Positions 48,301-60,495 of a DNA stretch of 64,000 nucleotides are shown in pieces. The notes beneath the pieces were generated by a model. The model had not been told where the DNA came from. It made no database searches and saw only the letters and a program-made list of their open reading frames with translations. Position 1 is the first letter of the stretch; every line of letters starts with the position of its first letter. Source of the DNA: Ptychodera flava (taxonomy: Eukaryota > Hemichordata > Enteropneusta > Ptychoderidae); the NCBI RefSeq assembly GCF_041260155.1, contig NC_091941.1, positions 39,132,747-39,196,746 of the forward strand, in the 5' to 3' direction. Position numbers and translations under genes: made by a program.

Positions 48301-51300
48301 ATACAATGTTGTCGACTTTGCCAGCTGGCTACAGCTGAAACTAATTACTGTGAGCAGTTTTATTGCAGTTCACAGTGGCTTCGCGATCTAATACCGAAAA
48401 TGGTTGTAATAAGCAATAACTATGATTTAGAAGTTGGTTACAGGAAGCTTGAAATTTATAATATTGGTATGTTATGAGATGAAATGAAATTGGGATTGAC
48501 TCTTCATTCTAATATTAACAATCTAGTCAGTAATTTTTGAACGTGACACAGCATTTTCTCTCTACTGCCCAAATCCGGAAATTGCACATTTCGAACTACT
48601 TTCTGCCCTTTAAAAGTTACTGAAAGCGCAAAAATCACGCACAAAACTTAGTTAGCAAATACGCCCATATGATGATGACCCAAGCGCATAATGTAGTGAC
48701 TTGTGAATGTGTTGTTATTTCTCCCCTTAAAATGTTAAATCTGCCCCCTAATTTTGATGAATGGGGCAGAAATTGCCCCTTCCAGTGAACATGCAGAGAA
48801 AACACCCCTGACAGAAGATGCCAATGTTAAATTGGATGTGAGACTGTGTACATTATAAACAAGCAAACTGTCTTACATAAGATATAAGACACCAAGTAGA
48901 AGCAAATGCATGGTTTATGGTGTATCAAGTCAAATCATAGACAGTAGAGGGGGGTTCCCCTTCTTCTGTCTATGGTCAAATATACCATTGTTATCTTCTT
49001 GAAAATGATGACAGTTCCCATGGCATTCAGCATGGGAATGGCTCACTTGCCTTGTTTGTACTGGATGTTGGTTCTTCCTCACCAGGGGGCGCTTCAACAC
49101 CTGGTGGAGCATCATCTATCGTGCTGTCTGGTTCAACGCTCTCATTGCTGGCCACAATTTCAGATCTGATTTGTAGGAATTCATCAATAGTTAACACATC
49201 TTTTGGAAGATTTGAATTGATATGTTCCTTGAACCTGTAAAAGTTGAGAGCAGTAATAACTGATATTAGAGATAATTAATAAACACAAATTGTTAATCAC
49301 AAGCTGAAACTGTTATTTCAAACTGGTATTAAGTCTTTTGACATACAATAACTGCAATTGTTAGTAATTTTACACTATTTAAGGAATGAGACATGTCTAT
49401 ATTCAGATCTATATAAATTCGATACATTAACTTTTTTTGTTAAAAATGTAGCTCCACTTGGAGAGGATAAAGAATAGATAATTCCTGATGCCTTGTGTGT
49501 ACAGCAAGTTTTTTAAGCAAAGTGGTAATAAAATATTCAGGCCACAAATAGCCAAGTTGCTTACTTTACTGGCCCTAATGGCCAAACTGAATCACCTGCT
49601 GTACATGTGTGTGAAATCTGTATAAGCAAAACTGAAAGTTAAATCTGAAATTAATTGAGTTACAGTCAAAGGGACTTTCAGGGTGTATTTTCAAACCGTA
49701 CAGATATTTTAAGCCATGACAGTACAAGATAATGCTTCTTGCTTCATGCAGTAATGGAAGTACTTACTGGTCAAAATGATGACTATAGAGTTGGGTGGGA
49801 ATGGCTAAAAGTCTGTCGTAGAGGGCAGTCACATTCTTCAGACTTTTCTGCTCTTTCTCCCATGTAATATACATATCCCAGAGTTTGTCTGATCTGAACT
49901 CTGTACCAGCTGCAGCGATAGCTTTTTCAAATAAACTGTGTAGAAAGGAGTGAATTATTGCAAATATCGTAAGTGTTCCACATATTTCCACATTTGTTTT
50001 CTTTTAATTTGTAATCTCTTAAGGATAAATATGAATACGTTGAAAAAGGAAAAGCTTGTCTATTTGGAATATACCAAATTCCATCTGTCAAAATTTTTTA
50101 AAAATCCTACTACTGGTGCACACTTACACACAAGACAATACTGCTTGCAGTGCTAAGGGACTCCTACTTTATAAATCATTAACTCACATGATGGCAATCT
50201 TACTGAAACTATACTTTATGATGCCCTATCTCCAATTGTGGTACGATATTACAAGCATTTTTCAGTGTCTGACAATGCAGTATTTTTGGAAATCAGTGTT
50301 CTTCTGACTGAACAGGCTCATGGAATCAAATGGTACCATTTGTATAGGTGAAACCTTCAGCAGTCATATCATCTAATATAACTGCATGCAGCAAAGTTCA
50401 AATCTTTTTTTTTTCCTACCTTCTGATCTTTTCCTTTGCATCTGGTGCATGTCCAAAGTTGTCAGAATAGAAATTTATGTAGTTAATCCACAGATCAATG
50501 CTAAGAGCAGTGGCCCTCGTTCCTCTTTCAAAGACCTGCAACAGCAAAACAATTGTCAAGGGAAATATTACTCTCTCTGTGACCATCATCAAGTGAAATC
50601 TGAACAAATCATAGAAATTTAATCTTGTAAAACAGAAAATGGTTGGAAGAAAGAAATGGTGTGAATGACTTAGTCACCCTGTATGAATGATCCTGCAGGG
50701 CAGTGTTGTCAGCAGCATGATGCCACAGAAGCTCCAATCTTCACTCCAAAATCTGGCTTCTGCACTAGCACCACTGAACATCCCGCCATCATTTTGGTGA
50801 GCTCCACTCATAAATTGCACATTTGTACATGAATTATGAATCAAAAAAGGTACAACAGCAGTTTGCAATGGAATTGCAATCGGAAAAATGACAAAATTCA
50901 ACAAAATTGACAATTCAGAAAATACGCAAAGATCATGAAGTTGCCCTTGAAACCCTGCACAGGAACTGAATATTTATTATCAGATGACGTGGGTTGTGTC
51001 CATGTTGTTCTATGTTTGCCTGTCAATAAAGAAGACAACATTATGCTTCTAATTAGCAGAAAAAAGGACCAAAATCTCAAAAACTACAGCAAAACCCAAT
51101 ACTTGATGGAAAATCTAAGATCTCTGTTATCAGTTTCTATGGTATCATATAAATTGTTTCACAGTTATAGTAGACATCAATCTGCAGATAGCCTATTGAT
51201 GTACCTGGTGAAAAAGCTGTAGCTTGAAAACTGGATGTTGAAGACTGAGTGTTGAACATTTGATATTATTTGGGCAATAAAAGCCTGTCTTATTAGTCCT

Positions 51301-54300
51301 ACTGACATAGAGATCCTGTACTTTCCATGACACTTATACCGTAATAAAATTTACTTTAACAAACTTACTTCACAGGCTTTAGATAAGTTACCAGATCTTT
51401 TTTCAAAATCAGCATACTTCTTCCAATAGCCATAGCAATACGGATATCTATTGAAGAAACCATCAAAGGCTTCTCTGGCAGATTTCAAATGATTCTGTCA
51501 TGGGAAAAATACAACAAAAGTCTATCTATCAAATCAGTCTATAAAACTCTTTCGACAGCATCTATGAATTTCCTATATAAATGTATTAATTTATGCAAAG
51601 TGTATTGGTAAGCTTTATTTGAATATGCAAATCAACTTATTATGAGTCATTATATATGGAGAGTAATCACTGGTCTAATGTTGAGCTATATGTACTTCCA
51701 TTGGTTAGACTCTAATCATAAGCTTTGAGCAAAAGGAATGGAAATGAAATTGACAACTGAATCAAATAATGCGGATGCCAAGATGCCTCCATTATATTAT
51801 ACCGTTAAAAAATCTAAATGTTCATTAGCTATCTTATAAGCATAAATTGAGAATTAAAAAAAATTGTAATCTACTGTTTGGCCTGACAGTTTTAAAAACT
51901 TTACTGGCACTTAAGGTCTCATGTAATATGCAAATTTCACGACATACCCTGTACATTTTCCCATTTTTGGATTATATTTCATCTTTAAATTTTAATTAAC
52001 AAAAACAAAATGTAATCAAGAAATGAGCTACAATATATCCAAGTGATCAAATGTGTTTCACGAAAGTCCACTCAAAATTTAAGGACGTACTTATGATTTC
52101 ACAGATTTTATTTAGAAAACAACAATTGTCTTGTCATTCACTTCAAGAACTAATTATTTTTCACAAACACATCATCAATGACTGCAAATTACCTCTTGTT
52201 CTACATACTGCAGGAGATAAGTCCAGCCAGTAAAATCTGAAGTATTATCCTTCACAACTTTCCAGTACTTTGCTAACTCTTTTGGGGGTGGATCCTCTTT
52301 CTCTTTGACTGGTGAAGGTGTCTTCTCCACTTCTTCCGTTGCAATTTCAGCTTTTTCTTCTTCTTGAGGACTTTCTGGTTTTTGCAAATCACCAGTACTT
52401 TCAGTCTCTTTACTGGTTTCTTGTTCCATTTCCTCAACAGTTTCAACTGGCGTTGCTATTTCTTCTACAGCTGTTGCTTCTTGATCCAATTCTACAGGTT
52501 ATGAAACAAGAAATCAGTTCATATAATGTTTCCCCATGACAACTACAACTTAAACTATAAACAACTTGCAAACAGTAAGGTCAACATGAGCATTTTATCA
52601 CTATCTACACCGTGGAAACTGTGTATGGGCATGATATAATACACAATCCTCTTTCACACTGTTTTGAATTTTAAAGAACATGTCACTGTCAACAGTTTAA
52701 AGGAGCTGTCCTCAATCCCCCGTTTTCACATCGGTGGTTATCATTGACTGCTTATGTGATTTTAGTCCTTTAAACACGGAGTTTGTTTGCCAGACATTTT
52801 TATTACCAACAGTCCTCTATTTCAAACTGGCCGTAGCTACACTGGTGTTTTATTGACATGACATCATGTGAACTGGGCTAGTTTGTTACAAATTAACCCA
52901 TCTTACCAGTGTTTTTTTGTTTCCTCAAATACCACATATACAGTAGTTCCAAAATACAGTAAGTATTTGATCGGGTTTAATGAAGGAAACATGATTGAGG
53001 TCACTTCTTACTAGAATTCAGTCAAGATTACTTTCCCCACAAACAACAAAATTTGGAAAGCTTTTAAAACTGATTTACAATATGAAGTCACAATCCATAT
53101 TAACACTGAAGAAAGAAAATCAATAGTTAATGATTAAACGATATCAACTTTCACCAGGATCACAGTTGCTTATTTTAACCCTTTGCACCCTGACCCCCTG
53201 GTACTCTATGACGTCACCGGACATTTCTGTCCGAGCCGGGTTTAAAGGGTTAAGCTGTGTGATTTGCAATGAAAGTCGTTAAACGATATATTTCTTGGAA
53301 GTTACGCGTCATCTTGAAGAAATCGCCGTGTTTTGAGACCAAGCGCGGTGAAATGCGGCCTGCAGAATGATTCTACCATATGACGTCATCTTTTCCACTG
53401 TTGATTGGTTCAACTATACCACACCAGTGACGTCTTGCCATGACATTTGTTTTGGCCGTTGATTAGCCAATCAGTAGTGGAATAAATTACATCATATGGT
53501 AGAATCGTTCTGCAGGCCAATTTCACTGCGCTTAGTCTCAAAACACAGCCGATTTCTTCAAGATGATGCGAGTAACACGTTCATCGGCATGATTTTCGAG
53601 GAGATGGTTAAATTTGTGATCCAACTAGGTATATGGGAGTGTAGTTCTGAATGTTTTGTGCGAGCGCACGGCCAGTTGACAAATCGGCTGCTGTGATTTT
53701 TGAATGACTGTGTTGCACACCTTGTGAGTATTAGGCTGCAGTGGCGGGCATATCGACTACGGGATCAATAGATCGATCCGAAAATCGATCTACTTAGCAG
53801 ACTACCCAGCTAAGGAGCGCCTGTGGTACTGTCATCTACTTTACCCACAAATCTAAGCCATTTTGAAAAATGTTTTCAAAAAAGTCATGTCACCTTGTTA
53901 GATTTCCAAGATAAATTGGCAACATTACTGCCTGGACAAGAACCTATGGAAAATGTGGACTCGCCAGTTTTTATGAGTGCTTTACACCATAGAGGTAGCA
54001 TGCAACCTCCATGTTTAGACAAAAGTATCATAAAGAATCTTCATCACTTGGTCAACAAGTCACTAATTCCTTCCTACATCTGCAAGTAATTTGCTAAAGA
54101 ATGTTTTTAAAATCTACACTGCAAGGAAATTATTTCAAACTTATTTCAATCGCGATTCCTCCAACCCCCTACCGTTATTTGTGAACGCAGCCCTAGTTAC
54201 AGTACTTGGGTTCTGGTGCGAAATGGTACGGGACGAGGAGGTTGGTACGGCTTGGTTTTGGAGTGAAGTTAGGGTGACCGGACGAGAGACCCTCCTATTC

Positions 54301-55878
54301 CCTACAATGGAGCTGACACAAGTTTTCTGAGAGTGAATGCTCGAAATCGAAGGCATAAAGGGGGGCCCAGGTAGTGATAAATTGTACAAATTCACCTTAA
54401 GTATGCAACAGTTGTGCACATTTATGTCTGTGAACAAGGTAATGACGTGAAAATCTTGAAGTTTATGAACACATTTTGTCAACAAACGTCAGAGGGGACG
54501 CCATCTTGGAAGTCGTCTACTCGCACGCGAACGGTCACTATGAGAGATCGCGTGAACGGAAACAGTTGCATTTCACAGTGAATGTTGTGAAGACTAGGAA
54601 GTCAAGATGAGTCCAAAAAGTCCTAAAAAGGTCTTTTTTTCTTCCGAGAAACTGCTGACGAAATTTTTACTTTGAAACGGCTATGACTTTTGGCATCATT
54701 TTCCAGGAGGGAAGGAATGGCCATGCGGGCAAATTGTACCTTAGATATTTTACTACTTGTTTTTTGCTCTAAAAAAGCTCAGCTATGCAGCGCAAATTAG
54801 CGCCCACGGTTTTCCCAAAGCAGGAAGTAAAGTTCGCAATAGTGCCGTACTTGAACAACGTGCTTTTTCACCGGTGCGCACCTGTCTCTGACCAGAAACA
54901 ATGGCTTGTATCCATGATACTGTAAACACAAAGGTCAGCGTGAGGACAATCTTCCATTTTCTTTCACTGGGACTTATCAACCCATACAATATTCTCACAG
55001 AAATAATTTGGAAACTATCAATGCACCTTTCACCAGACTCATTATTGTACAGTTAGTCATCTTTGAGCCATTTTAACAATATTTGATCCGATTTTTTTGT
55101 CATATTGTCTCATTATTCCTCATTACAGTATTCTTAGGGAAAGAATTTGGAAACTTTGATTTTCCAGAGGCTGCCAAATTGTGATCATGCTAATTAGCCA
55201 AATTATTTTTTCAGATTTGGACTTTGTACCAACACTTTCAACAGGTGCAATCAAGATTTTGGCAAAAAAAAGTTAGTTTTAAAAATCGTCCGGTCACCCT
55301 AGTGAAGTGTTTGCCAACCCCTGGAAACGCAAATATCAATATTGCTGAAATGTCGAGGCGCATAGTACACTGTGTGTGGAGGGACTCGGACTGAACGAAC
55401 GTTTCAGTTGTTGATTCACTAGTTCCAAAGTGTGCACGTGCAAATGAGCGCATACAAAATGTCTTGGGGGTGGGGACGAGCCATACTCAGCCTCGCGTTG
55501 CTAGGTGATAATTTCCCGTTTCTGCACAATGTAGTAAGAATACTTGTCTTACACATACAGACACAAAGAATATCAGTTTCTTACTTCGAATTGCAACGGC
55601 AGTTTGGTGAAGAACTTAGACCGCGATCGTTCCATATGTTTCATCAGATATGCGACCGCATACGTGACTAACCACCGAAGTTGCAGACCTGCACGCCACA
55701 GCCATCCAACAAACAGAATTAGTCCTCGGTCGTAGACGACAAAAATATACATACAAATACGAGCAGAAGTAATAGACAATTACGTTGCAATATGGTAATT
55801 TTAAAAAATTCATAGGTAGGAGGGTGGATTACCTGGATCTATTTGTTCCGTGTGGATACTTATTTCCTCGTCCTCCAT
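42393..55878 (-). CDS. PRPF39: PRPF39, U1 snRNP-associated pre-mRNA processing factor
   Basis: Nuclear HAT-repeat scaffold that helps U1 snRNP recognise 5' splice sites. Fifteen coding exons on the minus strand, all phase-consistent: 55833-55878, 52193-52491, 51369-51494, 50420-50535, 49768-49935, 49051-49234, 47434-47541, 46640-46804, 46241-46367, 45609-45817, 45050-45109, 44348-44532, 43778-43852, 43502-43613 and 42393-42455. They give 680 residues (human 669). An acidic Glu/Pro-rich N-terminus (about 16-85) precedes the HAT array, with KYWKVV and [14 protein letters not shown]. Family landmarks are [54 protein letters not shown] and [18 protein letters not shown]. The tail is Tyr/Ser-rich (about 640-680). 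Intron 6 uses a GC donor (AAG|GCAAGT). Confidence 0.97.
42708..43432. other. Promoter-like island in PRPF39 intron 14
   Basis: Within 100 bp are a GCATGCGC core (NRF1-like, near 42738), ACCGGAAGTG (ETS-like, near 42770) and GCCGCCATGTTT (YY1-like, near 42805), the usual kit of housekeeping promoters. AGGGGGCGCT (minus strand, near 43025) is CTCF-like. The borders share 'aatatta' and 'gtcgcgccag' in inverted orientation, so this may be an inserted element. No gene starting here was recognised; a minus-strand frame from the ATGGCGGC is only 21 codons long. Confidence 0.35.
47595..48408. mobile_element. 814-bp element with ~165-bp TIRs in PRPF39 intron 6
   Basis: The left arm (47595-47773) and right arm (48241-48408) are inverted copies at about 90% identity or better. 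They start tacaaccattttc and include ttagtttcagctgtagccag and 'cagtttgtctggggaagttg'. Flanks are compatible with a TA target. The ~470-bp middle has no coding capacity that I can see. Long-TIR, non-autonomous DNA element. Confidence 0.85.
53175..53253. mobile_element. 79-bp piggyBac-like MITE, copy 2
   Basis: Same length and about 93% identity to 36283-36361: TTAA|CCCTTTGCACCC at the left and AAAGGG|TTAA at the right. The hairpin is cggacatttctgtccg, and here the inner palindrome is changed to TGACGTCACC. In PRPF39 intron 1. Confidence 0.75.
53301..53576. mobile_element. 276-bp MITE with ~110-bp TIRs in PRPF39 intron 1
   Basis: Arms starting gttacgcgtcatcttgaag and ending cttcaagatgatgcgagtaac are inverted repeats. 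They extend through 'cctgcagaatgattctacca' and 'ttgattgg'. No coding capacity. Just 48 bp from the piggyBac-like MITE. Confidence 0.8.
53823..54089 (+). other. Unassigned 88-codon open frame in PRPF39 intron 1
   Basis: An uninterrupted plus-strand frame with varied, protein-like composition (for example [19 protein letters not shown]) and no low complexity. No domain recognised; no start context, donor or acceptor clearly supports an exon. It lies next to mobile elements and may be a relic of one. Confidence 0.2.
54270..55300. mobile_element. 1.03 kb hAT-like non-autonomous element in PRPF39 intron 1
   Basis: Ends TAGGGTGACCGGACGA and TCGTCCGGTCACCCT(A) are inverted. They are flanked by AGTGAAGT at 54262-54269 and 55301-55308, an exact 8-bp duplication. 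TAGGG...CCCTA ends and 8-bp duplications are typical of hAT elements. No transposase domain seen. Confidence 0.8.
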
Positions 55879-56749
55879 TTTGCGCGATGTATTTCAAATA
55901 AAATGTACGCATTGTTTGGTTGATGGCGCTGTAGTGCGTGCGTACGTACGTACGTACCCGCGCCGACGTTTTGGAATTACTTGTCACCGGACTTCACTGG
56001 GGCCTGTTCATGTCAGTCTTCATATACATCAGGGATAACCAGTTTTACAATAATTAGAATTTGAAAAAATAGAGTGAAGAGGTTTTTGAGGAGTCAAGTG
56101 AGTGGCAGACGGTATTCCTCACAGCTAGGCTAGGCTTGGTGTGTGGTTCGATAAAAACATGCTACACACGCGCCCTGCATTCATATCATCGGACCCGACT
56201 GCACGACCTGCCTCAAAGACCGTGCCCAATTCAGTTAACTCCTGCACCATTTACAGATTTAGGCCGTGTTATTGCAATCACGAGCCGGCACACATTTATT
56301 TTACGAGCTTGAAGTATCTTTTCCCTTTGACCAGGGCCCTCTGGGCTCTGGGCTCAGCAGGCCAGTAAGCAAGCTGGCTCACGTGGCTAGGCTGCGAGCG
56401 CTGATAAAATTACAACAAATAGTACCTAGATTCAACAAACATTTATTTTTTTGTGTGCATACAATAGCCTAAAATATACTTCAATGATACGAAAAATGTT
56501 TTAATCACTTTAATTTGTTCTAATAAGGATAATTATATCTATATATATTTATTTGGCCCGAATTGCAGTTTGGAATATAAATTTCAGAAATGACATGATA
56601 CTATCTGTGCCTTCGATGACCTCGGCAGAAGGGTGAAAGTGTAGATGTGGAATGATATCGTGCACGGTTGTGTGATCTAGGAATGAGCTTGGATTGACAC
56701 CGACCCGGACACCGACGTTCTCGTCCACAGAAAACACACAGACCACGAT
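55879..56749. promoter_or_regulatory. Divergent PRPF39/TMEM179 intergenic region
   Basis: 870 bp between the two start codons. TTTTGCGCGA next to the PRPF39 ATG resembles an E2F site, and a short GTAC/GTGC repeat lies at 55938-55957. No TATA box was recognised. Promoter role inferred from gene arrangement only. Confidence 0.4.
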
Positions 56750-59700
56750 ATGGGAATCGGCAACATCCTAGTCTTGGCCCAAGTCACTGCATATGTCTTG
56801 ATATTCTTATTGTCCTTTTTCATCGTGGTGCCTGCTGGAATCAACCAAACAAATTTCGATGGGAATTGCGTCCTGTTTTCCACAGGCACCTGGCACCGGA
56901 ACGCCTCATCAAATCACTTTCGCATTGATGCATGGGGAGACCGGAGTGTGTGCAATTTCACGATTTATATAGGAATCGTATCTTTAATGGCATCATTCAT
57001 ACTTGCGGTTAGACTGTCGATATTTCTGTGTCGAGAAGCAGATAGGTGAGTTGCATGCAAGTGGTGTAACAGGTTCAGTTCCAACCGTGTTATTTTATTT
57101 ATACAGAGGAAAATACTCGAAGAAACTGATATTTTTCCAACTTTCTATTTTTAAATAGACATTTAGTAAAGCAAAAAAAATCAACATAACGAAAAAGAGG
57201 ACACATTCGCGCCCGCTGGTTTCTCTCTAGGGTATATGATTAAAGTGACAAGGAAATAGTGACAAGTAATTGTTCGCAAATACTGTAGCGGAAATGTTTG
57301 TTACCAGTAGTCATTTGCAAAACAGATATCAAGTTTTATCAGATTGAAGATAATGAACTGACAAATCTCAAATCTTTCTGCATCACTGGGACATTTTTAC
57401 CATATATTTGCTTCATGTGACAGTAGGCCTAAATGTTCTCTTTTATTTGATTGAAATTTTCAGTGTTTAAATACATGTACAAACATAAATCCAAGACTGC
57501 TCACCTAAATACACACTGCCATGGTATAACACCTTGTTTTGACCGCATTGTCTTTGCATGGACATGACAGAGTTGATCAACAAGCTACCAGTCTTCAAAT
57601 ATACTTGGTGTCACCTCCATGTAGCTTACAAATGCCGTAGGAGTAACCTAAACAAACCAAGTAATTTTTGAAATTTCTAAAATCTGTTTAAATCACCTAA
57701 GATGTCATATGAGTATCTAGGACACTACATCAAGTAAAACAAACAATGAACATCATTGTCATTTTCATCATTATCAGTTATCTTGAAAACCCCATTCTGT
57801 ATGTTTAAATAACAAATATGATGTTAGGATGATGAGCAAAGTAGGCTTTTCTGACAAAGTGTATAATGGTAGATCAAACCATTTATTTGTACTTTGTACA
57901 TTGTTACATGCTATGTACATTGTTACATGCTATGTACATTGTTACATGATATGTACATTGTTACAAGTTATATACATAAGTACATGATATGAACATGGTT
58001 ACATGTTATGTACATTGTTACATGTTAGTAATCATATTAATACTCAAGTAACACAACTCATCAAACTCATCATTTAAGTCATCAAAGTCTCCTCCACTGA
58101 TAATTTTGAAATATTCCTCTATATTTGGCTATATACTACTTTCTTAGCATGATTCTTAATCCAAAAGTGTGACATATATTTTACAGGTCTTGCTTCGGAA
58201 GTCAAAATGAAGTCAAAGATTGGAGTACATGTACGTGTACGCTTATAACAATGACCAAAACTTCCAATTTAAACTGTGAACAAGTGTACAAAATTATAAT
58301 GCTTCAAATTTTTCCATTTTTTTCAGCTCTTTCCTTGGTGCCTTCTTGACTTTAGTGGCAAATGTATTCATAGCGGTGATGTTATTTGCTGATTGTTTGG
58401 TGTTTACATTGGGATTTAAGTTCTTCTGCAGACAGTTAGTTCTGTCTCTTGATTCAGGTGTGCTAAGGTAGGCATCAATTTCTAATTGCCAAAAAGAGTG
58501 CTACAGAAAAATTTTGTTGAGATTTTCCTTGTGCTGGAATTTTCAAAGAACCTTCAATTTGTAAATTTATTGGTTCTTTTATACAAGAGGTGTGCCTTAT
58601 CATACATTAATGATACTGTTTGAGGTCTTGCCTTGTCAGCATCTGATGTATATTAGCAACATGTTATGTCCATCAAAGAATTGTATTCATGATGCAATTT
58701 ATGGCAATTTTTTTTTCCAATCTGCTACATGGCAAAATCACCAGATATGTTTGTAATACTTTTTAATTTAAATGGTTCAAAACTTTACATAAATAGGCTA
58801 GAACAATAAGTGGTCCTATGTTTTGCACTTTATTAGAGGTTGATATGGTCGCTTCAATTGTTTAATTCCTTTCACTTATCAGATGTTCTGAGGCAGATTA
58901 CATTGAATGGAGTTCTGATCCAAATCTCAACACATCAGGGTTGATTATCCAGCTTGGAATGACACAGGTATGTCATAAAAATAACACTCATTATTATCTC
59001 TCAACTGTACGTGGATCTATTTTTAGATGATGTAGTACTGAGACAAAGATTCTTTTGTCATTTTTGCATGTTACAGTGATATATACAGATGTCTTTTCAT
59101 CAAAATGATAAATGCTAACATATGATTTGCATATTTCTTTCCTCAGAATATACTTTACCATTGTATTTCTTCATTCTGAACTCAGTTGTCCCACCACTTT
59201 CAATATTCTTTATCAGGAATGGCCTGATTCTGATTCTAATTTATCCCAATTATGATAAAGCTTGCATAGATAATTTTTGAGGTCTACTATTTGAGGTCTT
59301 TGGTCAAAACATGTCCTTGACATCTTTCTCATTTTCTTGGCAGGCTCCTTAAGATTATTTTAGTTTGATTTGTTTAAGTTTAAACATCTTAAACTTTCTA
59401 GGTATGATTTTGTCATTTTTGGTCAAAATATCTTTTCTAAAAGTGTTTATCTGACAGCCCTTATGTTTTGTCTTTTGATTTCTTGCAATGTCTTCAATTA
59501 GATTTTTTTAAAATCAATTTTTTTTTGAAATATTTTTTGTTAAAAATTAATTAGAGTGGCAGCAGGAAAGTTGTTCCTGCTGTCTTCATATTTACTGTCA
59601 GATGCTGTTCAGCAATTTAATGCCAGGTATAATTAGATAATGTGCACATTTCTGGGACTTCAGTAAAATTTTTGTTTACCCTGATGTGGTCATACTAAAG

Positions 59701-60309
59701 GAACTGAGTAAAACAATAATAGAATAGAATAGAAACTTCATTAAGTTTTGACTGACTTCCTGGTCTCAACAACAATATTGATTATCAATGGTCATATTTC
59801 AGCTAGTTTTGGCATACTGTACAATATCATAATAATACTTTAACATAAGGAATGTTTTATCCCAATTATTTAAAAAGAAACTTGATAGGATACATGTATT
59901 TATAACCTTTGACCTCAGAAATTCTCTGAATTTTTGAGAACAGAAAACAATGAAATTGTGTCACAAATAATTGAATTTTGCCATAGCTGTAAAAAATAAA
60001 CATAAAAAATGAAAAATTTTACATAAAGAATTATATGATGTACAGTTTGTCAGTGCTGCAATTGTTTTGTAATTTATTGTGTTTATGTCATCATCTTTGT
60101 AAACTGAATTATCTTGTTAATGGAAGTCTGATTTTGATTATTGACTTTTTCAGTTTGGTTGCTGGTCAGCATGGGTGTGCTGGGTAGTTGTTGTGGTCAT
60201 GTCGGTGATAAAGCTGTGGAAATACAGCCAACATGAATCATTCCTCCGTAGTATTCAAAGGGAGAAAGATCGACTGTTTGGAAACTATTCACAGTCAGAA
60301 ATCATATAA
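56750..60309 (+). CDS. TMEM179: TMEM179-like four-pass membrane protein
   Basis: Four exons: 56750-57045, 58327-58467, 58883-58967 and 60154-60309, phase-consistent, giving 225 residues (human TMEM179 233). Predicted membrane segments by eye: about 8-28 (VTAYVLIFLLSFFIVVPAG), 72-93, 101-125 and 174-192 (WVCWVVVVVMSVIKLW). The first loop carries FDGNCVLFSTGTW, matching the F-x-G-x-C-x-L-F signature of the family, and possible N-glycosylation sites NQT, NAS and NFT. The short basic/polar tail follows WKYSQHESFL. The N-terminus and the exon-2 start (SFLGAFLTLVAN) align with vertebrate TMEM179 (SFFSAFLNLLVS). Molecular function of the family is not well established. Confidence 0.9.
57890..58030. 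repeat. 19-bp tandem repeat, about seven copies, TMEM179 intron 1
   Basis: Units of 'atgtacattgttacatgct' with increasing divergence rightward. Confidence 0.9.
59270..59690. repeat. Second copy of the TTTTTGGTCAAAA interspersed repeat
   Basis: In TMEM179 intron 3, with motifs in the same order and strand as the 9041-9600 copy but more diverged. Confidence 0.5.
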
Positions 60310-60489
60310 CAACAACACATCATGACCACAATTGCAGTTGTTTCAAGACTTCAAGAAATTGCAGTTGTTCTGTGGGAAAGACATCTGTCTGATTTCAACA
60401 CTACTTACTGAAAAGTAATGTGTCACATGGCTGAATTTAATGGTATGCTTGCTCATATTTATCTTTGAAATTTCATGTAAACTTTTTAC

Positions 60490-60495
60490 ATTAAA
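60490..60495 (+). terminator. Polyadenylation signal of TMEM179 (candidate)
   Basis: ATTAAA 180 bases after the stop codon; a canonical AATAAA follows at 61127-61132. Either could be used. Confidence 0.35.

Noticed and set aside
54141-54998. Minus-strand open frames of 71-114 codons
   Set aside because: They fall in or across the border of the hAT-like element and show no transposase or other domain.
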